Shown here: positions 1 to 8,315 of the stretch, in pieces
Position numbering within the stretch: the stretch's first letter is position 1
Layout of the letters: every line of letters starts with the position of its first letter
DNA from: CAZYVA01 sp964650695
GTDB lineage: Bacteria > Bacillota > Clostridia > Lachnospirales > Lachnospiraceae
Assembly (NCBI GenBank): GCA_964650695.1
Contig: CAZYVA010000006.1
Coordinates: 1 to 42,137, forward strand
Direction of reading: 5' to 3'
Length of the DNA: 42,137 nucleotides
Program-made: the position numbers and the translations under genes
Notes under the pieces: generated by a model
Seen by the model: the letters and a program-made list of their open reading frames with translations, nothing else
Told to the model about the DNA's origin: nothing
Database searches by the model: none

Positions 1-45
1 TTTTTTTTGTTGTTTGCAGGAACAGGTGGGAAAATAAAAAAATAC

Positions 46-74
46 TTGCATTCACCATGAAAGTGGGTTACAAT
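46..74 (+). promoter_or_regulatory. Sigma-A promoter of the mraZ/dcw operon
   Basis: A -35 hexamer TTGCAT (46-51) and a -10 hexamer TACAAT (69-74) are separated by exactly 17 nt, close to the housekeeping consensus. Transcription would start near 81, at the first of the phased MraZ boxes, leaving a leader of about 77 nt before the mraZ ATG. This is the only clear promoter before ftsZ, so it probably drives the whole division operon. Assigned by eye only. Confidence 0.75.
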
Positions 75-120
75 AGCAACAAGGTGGTAGAAAGTGGTGA
101 AAAGTGGTTTAAAGTGGAGT
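60..120 (+). promoter_or_regulatory. MraZ operator: phased AAAGTGG boxes
   Basis: Four direct repeats of the form AARGTGGNNN lie end to end with an exact 10-bp period at 81-90, 91-100, 101-110 and 111-120. A further AAAGTGGGTT copy at 60-69 sits between the -35 and -10 of the promoter. MraZ proteins are known to bind such phased GTGG-type repeats upstream of their own gene, so this is very probably the autoregulatory operator of the dcw operon. Four boxes downstream of the -10 plus one in the spacer suggest repression of initiation and early elongation; that last point is inference. Confidence 0.85.
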
Positions 121-157
121 ATAGGGAATACATCGCTTTGAGAGAAGGTGGGTCTCA

Positions 158-598
158 ATGTTGAAGGGGGAGTACAGCCATAATATCGACGCGAAAGGGC
201 GTCTGATCATTCCATCCAAAGTGCGTGACGATTTAGGGGAGCATTTCGTCATCACAAAGGGGATGGAAAATTGCCTGTATGTATACCCGGAGACAGAGTG
301 GCGCACTTTCGAGGAAAAACTGAACGCTTTACCGACCACCACTGATAAAAAAGCCCGTGCATTTGCTTATTTTTTTCAAGGAAGTGCAGTTGACGGGGAG
401 CTGGACAAACAAGGACGGACTCTCGTCCCGCCGGTTTTGCGCGAGTATGCAAAGCTGGAGAGGGAAGTCGTGTTCATCGGCATGGGGAAGCGCGCCGAGA
501 TCTGGGACAAGGCAAGATGGGAGGCAAAGAATACGGAAGTGGAAAGCAGCATTGAGGATATTGCATCCGATATGGAAGCGGACGGATTCCGTATCTAG
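158..598 (+). CDS. mraZ: Transcriptional regulator MraZ
   Basis: 146 aa, the usual length for MraZ. It contains two SpoVT/AbrB-like half domains, each with the family D-x-x-G-R signature: DAKGR near residue 12 and DKQGR near residue 84. MraZ is a nucleoid-associated, ring-forming DNA-binding protein that controls the division and cell-wall operon it heads. The ATG at 158 follows an AGAAGGTGGG ribosome binding site. Phased AAAGTGG boxes directly upstream are the expected operator, so autoregulation is likely. rsmH follows after 107 bp, the standard mraZ-rsmH order. Confidence 0.97.
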   Translation: MLKGEYSHNIDAKGRLIIPSKVRDDLGEHFVITKGMENCLYVYPETEWRTFEEKLNALPTTTDKKARAFAYFFQGSAVDGELDKQGRTLVPPVLREYAKLEREVVFIGMGKRAEIWDKARWEAKNTEVESSIEDIASDMEADGFRI

Positions 599-705
599 CG
601 CCTTTGGCGGATGCGCATGGAGCTTGCGGCACGGCGTGCTGCTTCACAGTGCGGATGCCGTGCAGGGGACGCTGGAAGCAGCGTTTCCTTAAAAGGGGAG
701 CGGAT

Positions 706-1641
706 ATGGAATTTGCACACAAGCCGGTTTTGTTACAGGAAACCGTTGACGGGCTGAATGTCAACCCAAATGGCATATATGTGGATGGAACCCTTGGGGG
801 AGGCGGACATTCCTATGAGATATGCCGGCGTTTGGGTGACAAGGGGAGTATTGTAGGCATAGACCAGGATGCGGCTGCGGTGGAGGCAGCCGGCATCCGC
901 TTAAACGGCTTCGGGGAGAAAGTCACGATAGTCCGGGGCAACTATTGCGATATGAAGCCGCAGCTCCATAAGCTAGGCATTGACAAGGTCGATGGGATCG
1001 TGCTGGATCTGGGCGTGTCATCCAATCAGCTTGACGCGGTGGAACGGGGATTTTCCTACCGCAAGGATGCGCCTCTGGACATGCGGATGGATACCCGCCA
1101 GGAAATGACGGCCAGGGACATCGTCAATGCATATCCACAGTCGGAGCTTTACCGTGTGATCCGTGATTATGGGGAGGATCGTTTTGCGCAGAATATCGCA
1201 AAGCATATTGTATCCTCGCGAGGTAAGGCTCCCATCGAAACGACAGGGCAACTGGCGGAGATTGTTCGCCGGTCGATCCCGATGAAATACCAGAAAAGAG
1301 GCGCCTGCCCGGAAAAGCGGACGTTTCAGGCTATCCGCATTGAACTGAACCGGGAACTGGATGTTTTACAGGATTCCCTGGATGGGATGATCGATCTGCT
1401 CAAACCAGGGGGGAGGCTTTGTATCATTACCTTCCACTCCCTGGAAGACCGGATCGTAAAAAATGCGTTCCGCAGGAATGAGCATCCATGTACCTGTCCG
1501 AAGGATTTTCCGGTATGTATATGCGGGAAAGTATCAAAAGGGAGTATTATCACGAGAAAACCCATTGTGCCGACGGAAAAAGAGATGGAAGAAAACAGCC
1601 GTTCAAGGAGCGCGAAGCTTCGTATCTTTGAGCGGTGTTAG
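706..1641 (+). CDS. rsmH: 16S rRNA (cytosine1402-N4)-methyltransferase RsmH
   Basis: 311 aa, in line with the family length of about 310. The SAM-binding motif GTLGGGGHS appears near residue 28, with the conserved EFAHKPVLLQE start, the DLGVSSNQLD motif, and the C-terminal ITFHSLEDRIVK segment followed by a Cys-rich stretch. RsmH methylates N4 of C1402 in the ribosomal P site. I chose the ATG at 706 because AAAAGGGGAG precedes it and the protein then begins like its family; the frame is open further upstream to about 604, but that extension has no family resemblance. Second gene of the dcw operon. Confidence 0.97.
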   Translation: MEFAHKPVLLQETVDGLNVNPNGIYVDGTLGGGGHSYEICRRLGDKGSIVGIDQDAAAVEAAGIRLNGFGEKVTIVRGNYCDMKPQLHKLGIDKVDGIVLDLGVSSNQLDAVERGFSYRKDAPLDMRMDTRQEMTARDIVNAYPQSELYRVIRDYGEDRFAQNIAKHIVSSRGKAPIETTGQLAEIVRRSIPMKYQKRGACPEKRTFQAIRIELNRELDVLQDSLDGMIDLLKPGGRLCIITFHSLEDRIVKNAFRRNEHPCTCPKDFPVCICGKVSKGSIITRKPIVPTEKEMEENSRSRSAKLRIFERC

Positions 1642-1686
1642 ACTAAACGGCGTTAATGGCGTTTACGGCTGCTTGAAAAGGGGTGG

Positions 1687-2217
1687 ATGGATATGGCAGG
1701 AAGAGCGGGGACCAGACGGAGAAATCCTGCGTCCTACAGAAGGGGCAGGCAGATGTACGTTTACGGCAATACGGTCTTGAAGCAGGACTATGCGCAGCAG
1801 AGGAGACAGGAATACTATCCGGAAAGGCAGGCAAGCCGCCAGGTCCGTAAAAACAGGGACAAAGCGCTTGGCATGAACCCTGGCTATGTGATGTTCCTGG
1901 CTGCGGCGGCGGTCCTTGCGCTTGTGATCTGTGTGAATTATATACAGATGCAGTCCCAAATTGCCGGCAGGTCTGAAAATATTACAAAGCTGCAGCAGGA
2001 GTTGGCAGACTTGAAAGAAGAGAATAATACAAGGTACAACACGCTGATCGATTCCATTAACCTGGAGGAGATCCGGGAGAGGGCGGAAGAAATGGGCATG
2101 GTGTACGCTTCCCCGGATCAGGTGGTAGAATACGAAAGCCCTTCGACGGATTATGTAAAGCAGCATGACAGTATCCCGGAGGACGGTGTACTGGCCCAAT
2201 CGGATACAAATGAATAG
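1687..2217 (+). CDS. ftsL: Cell division protein FtsL-like
   Basis: 176 aa with a basic, Arg-rich cytoplasmic N-terminus (about residues 1-60), one hydrophobic membrane segment (about 62-84), and an extracytoplasmic coiled coil (about 85-130, heptads including KLQQELADLKEE). This FtsL/DivIC topology, together with its position between rsmH and the PBP genes, identifies it as FtsL, a bitopic member of the FtsQLB subcomplex that activates septal peptidoglycan synthesis. FtsL sequences diverge strongly, so the call rests on topology and synteny. An alternative ATG lies two codons downstream at 1693 and has better spacing from AAAAGGGG. An unusually long N-terminal tail is visible. Confidence 0.85.
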   Translation: MDMAGRAGTRRRNPASYRRGRQMYVYGNTVLKQDYAQQRRQEYYPERQASRQVRKNRDKALGMNPGYVMFLAAAAVLALVICVNYIQMQSQIAGRSENITKLQQELADLKEENNTRYNTLIDSINLEEIRERAEEMGMVYASPDQVVEYESPSTDYVKQHDSIPEDGVLAQSDTNE

Positions 2218-2225
2218 GAGCGCAG

Positions 2226-4067
2226 ATGGCAAAAAAAAGGGAACATCCGAATAGAAGGAAATTTGGCCGACTGATGCAGAAAAAGCTAGTCTTGCTCTTT
2301 GGGGCAATTGTACTGGCTTTTGTTTTCCTCGTTGCGAAGATTACATTTATCAATGCCGCAAGCGGTGATAAATATACGAGGATCGTGCTGGATCAGCAGC
2401 AGTATGACAGCCGCGTGATCCCTTTTAAACGGGGGGACATCCTTGACCGGAACGGGACGAAGGTCGCGACAAGCGAACGTATTTACAACGTGATCCTGGA
2501 TGCAAAGGTAATGCTGTCTGACGATGGGAAATATGTGGCCCGGACGCTGGAAGTCCTGGACGCCTGTTTTGGGATCCCAAGCTCCGAAGTCCAGGAGGTT
2601 TTGGATGAGAAACCGTCCAGCAGGTATACGATCCTGAAAAAAGGGGTGGACTATGGGACGGCGAAAGAATTTGAGGAAATCGATGCCGATGATGAAAAGT
2701 ACCCGGATGTAGGGGGCGTCTGGCTGGAAGAGGATTATGTGCGTAAATATCCTTATGGGGCGATGGCGTGTGATGTGATTGGGTTTACGGTGGATGGGAA
2801 CGTGGGGAGCAATGGCATCGAAGCGTCCTACAACTCCATTTTGAACGGGACGGATGGAAAGGAGTATGGCTACCTGGACGACGTTTCTTCGGTCGAGCGT
2901 ACCGTGAAAGAACCGGAAAACGGCAGTACGGTTGTATCTACGATAGACGTCCAGGTACAGAGCATTGTAGAAAAATACATATTGGAATTCAATGAAAAGC
3001 ACAAAAACCAGGCGCAGGCAGGGGAGGGCAGTAAAAACACAGCGGTGCTTGTCATGAACCCCCAAAACGGGGAAATCCTGGCGGAAGCGTCCTACCCTGA
3101 TTATGACCTGAACAGCCCAAGGGATCTGTCCGCTTATTATTCCGAGGAAGCCTTGGAGGAAATGTCTGGTGAAGAGAAGATAGACGCGATGAACCAATTG
3201 TGGAATAATTTCTGTGTCAGCGATACATATGAGCCAGGCTCTACCATCAAGCCGTTTACGATCTCTGCGGGACTGGATCTGGGCGTGCTGACCGGGGAAG
3301 AGGTTTACGACTGCGGAGGCATGCTGCATATTGGCGACTATGATATCCACTGCAGCTTCCGGGACGGGCATGGGAGGCAGACACTGAAGCAGGCCCTGGA
3401 AAACTCCTGCAACGTGGCTTTGATGCGGGTTGGGCAGTCGATTGGAAAAGAGGAGTTCTGCCGGTATCAGCATTTGTTTGGCTTCGGGGAGTATACGGGC
3501 ATCGACCTTCCTGGGGAAGCGTCTACGGACGGGCTTTTATATACGGCGGAAACTATGGACTCGGCCAGCCTTGCGACGAATGCGTTCGGCCAGAATTTTA
3601 ACGTGACCATGACACAGCTTGCGGCAGGCTTTTGTTCCCTGGTTAACGGCGGGGATTATTACAAACCTCATGTAGTGAGGCAGATCCAGGACGAGGGCGG
3701 GAATGTGACGGAAAACCGGGATCCGGTATTGCTCAGGCGCACGGTCTCGAAAGAAACCAGTGAACAGATCAAAGATTATATGCTGGGGGTTGTCGAGGAA
3801 GGGACCGGCTCTGAGGCGGCCATCGAAGGATACGAGATAGGCGGGAAGACCGGGACAGCCGAAAAGCTTCCGCGTGGAAACGGGAAATACCTGGTCTCGT
3901 TTATCGGGTACGCGCCGCAGGACTACCCACAGGTGGTCGTTTATGTGGTGATTGACGAGCCAAATGCCCCAAGCCAGTCAGACAGCAGTTTTGCGACAGA
4001 AATGGCGGCCAAGATCATGAAGGAAATCTTTCCCTACCTGGGTGTAGAGAAGGAAATCGAGGAATAA
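2226..4067 (+). CDS. ftsI: Class B penicillin-binding protein (FtsI/PBP2-type transpeptidase)
   Basis: 613 aa. A membrane anchor occupies about residues 18-40, followed by a PBP dimerisation domain (RGDILDRNG near residue 70) and a transpeptidase domain. Its three catalytic motifs are intact: S339-T-I-K342, S394-C-N and K541-T-G. This is a DD-transpeptidase that cross-links septal peptidoglycan with FtsW and the FtsQLB complex. The protein ends shortly after the transpeptidase domain (FPYLGVEKE), with no PASTA repeats. AGGAG lies 6 nt before the ATG at 2226. It is the first of two tandem class B PBP genes; which is the division FtsI and which the sporulation SpoVD type cannot be settled from sequence alone. 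Confidence 0.93.
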   Translation: MAKKREHPNRRKFGRLMQKKLVLLFGAIVLAFVFLVAKITFINAASGDKYTRIVLDQQQYDSRVIPFKRGDILDRNGTKVATSERIYNVILDAKVMLSDDGKYVARTLEVLDACFGIPSSEVQEVLDEKPSSRYTILKKGVDYGTAKEFEEIDADDEKYPDVGGVWLEEDYVRKYPYGAMACDVIGFTVDGNVGSNGIEASYNSILNGTDGKEYGYLDDVSSVERTVKEPENGSTVVSTIDVQVQSIVEKYILEFNEKHKNQAQAGEGSKNTAVLVMNPQNGEILAEASYPDYDLNSPRDLSAYYSEEALEEMSGEEKIDAMNQLWNNFCVSDTYEPGSTIKPFTISAGLDLGVLTGEEVYDCGGMLHIGDYDIHCSFRDGHGRQTLKQALENSCNVALMRVGQSIGKEEFCRYQHLFGFGEYTGIDLPGEASTDGLLYTAETMDSASLATNAFGQNFNVTMTQLAAGFCSLVNGGDYYKPHVVRQIQDEGGNVTENRDPVLLRRTVSKETSEQIKDYMLGVVEEGTGSEAAIEGYEIGGKTGTAEKLPRGNGKYLVSFIGYAPQDYPQVVVYVVIDEPNAPSQSDSSFATEMAAKIMKEIFPYLGVEKEIEE

Positions 4068-4126
4068 AGTGCATAACCCCGTAAACGCAGAAATAAATTA
4101 TAGAAAAGCTGTTGCGGGGTTTTCGG

Positions 4127-5869
4127 ATGCAGGAAAAAAATAAGACATACCACCGCAGGAAGATCCTGATTGTTTTTGCGGCGGCGCTTTTTATGGTTGC
4201 GGGGCTTGGCGCAAGGCTTGTCTATCTGATGGTGTTTGATGCCAGGTATTACCAGGAGAAAGCAAAAGCGCTGCATGAAAGGGAACGGGAGATTAAAGCG
4301 GCCAGAGGGGAGATCGTGGACAGGAACGGGGTGGCGCTTGCCACGAACCGGACGGTCTGCACGATTTCCGTTGTCCACAGCCAGCTTGAAGATCCGGAGA
4401 CGGTGATCCGCGCCCTGTCGAAGGAACTGGAAATGGAAGAACCGGAAGTCCGCAAAAAAGTGGAAAAGGTTTCCTCCATGGAGCGGATCCAGACGAATGT
4501 GGAAAAAGAAACCGGCGACCGGATCCGGGCGCTGGCTCTTTCCGGCGTCAAGGTGGACGAGGATTTTAAACGTTACTATCCTTATGACAGTCTGGCTTCA
4601 AAGGTGCTTGGGTTTACCGGTGGGGATAATCAGGGGATCATCGGCCTGGAGGTCATGTATGAGTCATGGCTGAAAGGGGAGAACGGAACCATTCTTACGA
4701 CGACGGATGCCAGAGGGGTTGAGCTTGACGGGGTGGCGGAGGACCGTATAGAGCCGGTCGCGGGGGAAACCCTGAAAATCAGCCTTGACTATAATATACA
4801 AATGTACGCTACGCAGATGGCGCAGAAGGTGATGGAGGAAAAACAGGCGCAGAAAGTCGGGATGATCCTCATGAATCCACAAAACGGGGAGATCCTGGCC
4901 ATGGTCAATGTGCCGGAGTTTTCCCTGAACGACCCTTTTAAACTCATCGATGATCCGGGGGGCTTAGGGCCGGAGGAAACGCAGGATGCACTGAACCAGA
5001 TGTGGAGAAACGGCTGCATCAATGATACCTATGAGCCTGGCTCCACGTTCAAGACATTTACCGCATCCGCCTGCCTGGAAGCGGGCAAGGTAAAGCTGGA
5101 CGATACCTTTACCTGCGCGGGGTACCGGCTGGTGGAGGACCGGAGGATCCGATGCCACAAGGCGGGCGGGCATGGGAACCAGACTTTTGTGGAAGGCATC
5201 CAGAATAGCTGCAACCCGGTTTTCATTGATCTGGGGCTCCGGCTGGGTGTGGATGATTTTTACCATTATCTCTATCAGTTTGGACTGATGGAGAAGACAG
5301 GGGTAGACCTGCCGGGGGAAGCGGGGACGATCATGCACGACAAGAAAAATGTAGGGCAGGTGGAGCTTGCCACGATGAGCTTCGGGCAGTCGTTCCAGAT
5401 CACGCCGCTCCAACTGGCAGCGACGGTCAGTTCACTGGTGAATGGAGGACGGCGCGTCACACCCCATTTTGGGATGGAGGTCCTGGATGCGCAAGGAAAG
5501 ACCGTGAAAACCTTTGGCACAGGGAAGGGAAAGCGGATCGTGTCAAAGGAGACGTCTGAGACTATGCAGATGCTGCTGGAGAGCGTAGTGTCGGAAGGTT
5601 CCGGTAAAAACGCTTACCTGGAGGGTTACCATGTGGGCGGGAAAACAGCGACGTCCCAGACACTTCCGCGCAGCGCAAAGAAATATATTTCTTCGTTCGT
5701 GGGCTTCGCGCCTGCGGATGATCCGCAGATTTTAGGGCTTTGTACGATTTATGACCCGCAAGGGGTCTATTACGGCGGCACGATAGCCGCGCCGGTCATA
5801 GGGGATATTTTTGCAAATATCTTCCCTTACCTTGGCATTGAAAAAGATGATACGGGCAAGGCTCCATGA
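4127..5869 (+). CDS. Class B penicillin-binding protein, SpoVD/FtsI-like, with KTA in place of KTG
   Basis: 580 aa from the ATG at 4127, which has GGGG 7 nt upstream; a TTG at 4112 would add five residues. The architecture is a membrane anchor (about 12-33), a dimerisation domain (RGEIVDRNG near 62) and a transpeptidase domain. The nucleophile motif S306-T-F-K309 and SCN (NSCNPV) are intact. The third motif reads K506-T-A-T, where class B PBPs normally have K-T/S-G-T. It is paralogous to the preceding gene and likewise stops just after the transpeptidase domain, lacking the PASTA region found on many SpoVD proteins. Likely a septal or sporulation cross-linking enzyme. Confidence 0.88.
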   Translation: MQEKNKTYHRRKILIVFAAALFMVAGLGARLVYLMVFDARYYQEKAKALHEREREIKAARGEIVDRNGVALATNRTVCTISVVHSQLEDPETVIRALSKELEMEEPEVRKKVEKVSSMERIQTNVEKETGDRIRALALSGVKVDEDFKRYYPYDSLASKVLGFTGGDNQGIIGLEVMYESWLKGENGTILTTTDARGVELDGVAEDRIEPVAGETLKISLDYNIQMYATQMAQKVMEEKQAQKVGMILMNPQNGEILAMVNVPEFSLNDPFKLIDDPGGLGPEETQDALNQMWRNGCINDTYEPGSTFKTFTASACLEAGKVKLDDTFTCAGYRLVEDRRIRCHKAGGHGNQTFVEGIQNSCNPVFIDLGLRLGVDDFYHYLYQFGLMEKTGVDLPGEAGTIMHDKKNVGQVELATMSFGQSFQITPLQLAATVSSLVNGGRRVTPHFGMEVLDAQGKTVKTFGTGKGKRIVSKETSETMQMLLESVVSEGSGKNAYLEGYHVGGKTATSQTLPRSAKKYISSFVGFAPADDPQILGLCTIYDPQGVYYGGTIAAPVIGDIFANIFPYLGIEKDDTGKAP

Positions 5870-5894
5870 CAAAAGAGGCAAAGAGGTGCATAAT

Positions 5895-6854
5895 ATGAGT
5901 GATACAATCTTTCTCCCGGTACTGATCTCGTTTATACTGAGCGTGGTGATGGGGCCGGTCGTGATCCCAATCCTGAGGAGGCTGAAAATGGGCCAGACGG
6001 AAAGGGAGGACGGGGTACAGGCCCACTTGAAAAAGGCAGGGACACCAACGATGGGCGGGGTCATCATCCTGCTGAGCGTCGTGCTGACTTCCGTTTTTTA
6101 TGTGCGCAGCAACCCAAGGATCATCCCGATTTTGTTTGTGACGTTGGGCTTTGGGCTGATCGGGTTCCTGGACGATTACCTGAAAGTAGTCATGAAGCGC
6201 CCGGACGGCCTTTATCCGAGGCAGAAGATGGCGCTGCAGGTACTGGTGACGGCGGTTTTTGCTTTTTACCTTATCCGTTTTACCGATGTTTCGCTTGCGA
6301 TGCTGATCCCTTTTAGCGGGGGGAAGTACTTGAATATCGGATGGCTGGCTGTGCCGCTCTTGTTTTTTGCCGTTATCGGGACGGTGAACGGGGTGAATTT
6401 CACGGACGGCCTGGATGGGTTGGCCTCCAGCGTGACGGTTTTGGTGGCTACGTTTTTTACTGTGGTCGCTATCGGGACGGGAAGCGGCATTGAGCCGGTC
6501 ACATGCGCGGTGGCGGGGTCGCTTCTGGGGTTTCTTCTGTTCAATGTCTATCCGGCCAGCGTATTTATGGGGGATACGGGTTCCCTTGCGCTGGGCGGCT
6601 TTGTCGCGTCCACGGCGTACATGCTCCAAATGCCGGTGTTTATCCTTCTTGTCGGGCTGGTTTACCTGGTGGAGGTATTGTCCGTCATCATACAGGTCGC
6701 TTATTTTAAAAAAACAGGCGGGAAGCGTATCTTCAAGATGGCGCCCATCCACCATCATTTCGAGCTTTGTGGATGGTCGGAGACAAGGGTGGTCGCCGTA
6801 TTTTCGATTGTGACAGCGATTTTATGCCTGGTTGCCTTAAAGGCGATGCAGTAA
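5895..6854 (+). CDS. mraY: Phospho-N-acetylmuramoyl-pentapeptide-transferase MraY
   Basis: 319 aa polytopic membrane protein of normal length for Gram-positive MraY. Signature segments are GTPTMGG near residue 47, the FLDDYLK aspartates, NFTDGLDGLA and the C-terminal HHHFE loop, all part of the Mg2+/UDP-MurNAc-pentapeptide active site. MraY transfers phospho-MurNAc-pentapeptide to undecaprenyl phosphate to make lipid I, so it depends on UppS product made by a gene near 31.5 kb. The ATG at 5895 follows GAGGTG with 6-nt spacing and gives the family N-terminus. The frame is open upstream into the preceding gene, but that extension lacks MraY character. Confidence 0.97.
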   Translation: MSDTIFLPVLISFILSVVMGPVVIPILRRLKMGQTEREDGVQAHLKKAGTPTMGGVIILLSVVLTSVFYVRSNPRIIPILFVTLGFGLIGFLDDYLKVVMKRPDGLYPRQKMALQVLVTAVFAFYLIRFTDVSLAMLIPFSGGKYLNIGWLAVPLLFFAVIGTVNGVNFTDGLDGLASSVTVLVATFFTVVAIGTGSGIEPVTCAVAGSLLGFLLFNVYPASVFMGDTGSLALGGFVASTAYMLQMPVFILLVGLVYLVEVLSVIIQVAYFKKTGGKRIFKMAPIHHHFELCGWSETRVVAVFSIVTAILCLVALKAMQ

Positions 6855-6869
6855 CAGGAGGGTCAGACG

Positions 6870-8222
6870 ATGGAGGCGGAAAGAAAACAGGTGTTGGTAT
6901 TTGGCGCTGGTATCAGTGGGATCGGGGCGGTGAGGCTTCTGGAAGCCCACAAAGAGCCGGTCATCCTGTATGACGGAAATGACAGGCTGCGGGAAGAGGA
7001 TATAAGGAGAAAACTGCCTGAGGGTTCCCAGGCGGAGGTTCTGACAGGGAGGCTGGACAAGTATGTGATGGACAGGCTGAAGCTGACCGTGCTAAGCCCC
7101 GGCGTGCCTGTGGATATGCCGGTTATTGTGCAGATGAAAAAACAAGGCGTCCCGGTCATCGGGGAAGTGGAGCTGGCTTACCGGTATGGGAAAGGGGACG
7201 TGCTTGCCGTTACCGGGACGAACGGCAAGACCACGACGACGGCCCTCCTGGGTGAGATCATGAGGGCTTTCTGCAAGGAGGTATTTGTGGTCGGCAATAT
7301 CGGGAACTCTTATACGGCCGCAGCGCTTTCTATGACGGAACATTCCGTGACGGTGGCGGAGATGAGCAGCTTCCAGCTTGAAACGATCCAGGAATTTTGC
7401 CCGAAAGTCAGCGCAATCCTGAATATCACGCCGGATCATCTGAACCGCCATCATACGATGGGGAATTATATCCTTGCAAAAAAAAGGATCGCGAAGAACC
7501 AGACAAAGGACGATACGTGCGTCCTGAACTACGAGGATGGGTGTACAAGGGAATTTGGAGAAAAAGTCCGGGCGAAGGTTCTATATTTCAGCAGCCAGCG
7601 TAAACTAGAAAGAGGCGTTTATCTGTCTGATGGGAAGATTTATTATAAAAACCCGGAAGAAATCCTCATATGTGATGTGAAAGACTTGAAACTTTTAGGG
7701 ATCCATAATTATGAAAATGTCATGGCGGCTGTGGCGATGGCGGCGGCATACGGGGTTCCGGTGGATACCATCCGCCGGGTAGTATGCAGCTTCCGGGCTG
7801 TGGAGCATCGGATTGAATTTGTGCGGGAAAAAGACGGCGTGGCTTATTACAACGATTCTAAGGGGACCAACCCGGACGCGGCCATCAAGGGGATCCAGGC
7901 GATGAACCGGCCTACCGTCCTGCTGGGGGGCGGCTATGACAAGGGTTCCAGCTATATTCCATGGATCGAAGCTTTTGATGGGAAAGTGAAAAAGCTGGTC
8001 CTCCTGGGGCAGACGCGGGAAAAGATTGCCGCGGATGCGGAAAAATGCGGATTCCATGATTATGTGATGGCGGACAGCTTTGAGGAAGCTGTAGGGATGG
8101 CGGTCCATTTTGCAGCGCCGGGGGACGCTGTGCTGCTCTCGCCCGCCTGCGCAAGCTGGGGCATGTTTTCCAACTATGAAGCGCGTGGGAAGCGGTTCAA
8201 GGAACTGATCCAAGCTTTATAA
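6870..8222 (+). CDS. murD: UDP-N-acetylmuramoyl-L-alanine--D-glutamate ligase MurD
   Basis: 450 aa, the expected length. Domain order is an N-terminal UDP-binding Rossmann-like domain (GAGISGIGA), the central ATPase with the Mur-ligase P-loop G116-T-N-G-K120-T, and a C-terminal ligase domain (YNDSKGTNPDA near 330, SPACASWGMF near 425). MurD adds D-glutamate to UDP-MurNAc-L-Ala in the cytoplasm. An AGGAGG sits 8 nt before the ATG, 15 bp after mraY. The other Mur ligases are absent from this operon. Confidence 0.97.
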   Translation: MEAERKQVLVFGAGISGIGAVRLLEAHKEPVILYDGNDRLREEDIRRKLPEGSQAEVLTGRLDKYVMDRLKLTVLSPGVPVDMPVIVQMKKQGVPVIGEVELAYRYGKGDVLAVTGTNGKTTTTALLGEIMRAFCKEVFVVGNIGNSYTAAALSMTEHSVTVAEMSSFQLETIQEFCPKVSAILNITPDHLNRHHTMGNYILAKKRIAKNQTKDDTCVLNYEDGCTREFGEKVRAKVLYFSSQRKLERGVYLSDGKIYYKNPEEILICDVKDLKLLGIHNYENVMAAVAMAAAYGVPVDTIRRVVCSFRAVEHRIEFVREKDGVAYYNDSKGTNPDAAIKGIQAMNRPTVLLGGGYDKGSSYIPWIEAFDGKVKKLVLLGQTREKIAADAEKCGFHDYVMADSFEEAVGMAVHFAAPGDAVLLSPACASWGMFSNYEARGKRFKELIQAL

Positions 8223-8315
8223 CCCCTATGCCGCGCAGCGCCCTATGCCAAGAAACGCCAGGGTTTACCATCGGGTGACTTTTTCACAGTTTCCAGGGAA
8301 AGGGAGTGCGGTGAT

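Noticed and set aside
5811..5894. N-terminal extension of MraY into the preceding PBP gene
   Set aside because: The extra 28 residues are not MraY-like and the ATG at 5895 has a proper GAGGTG site.
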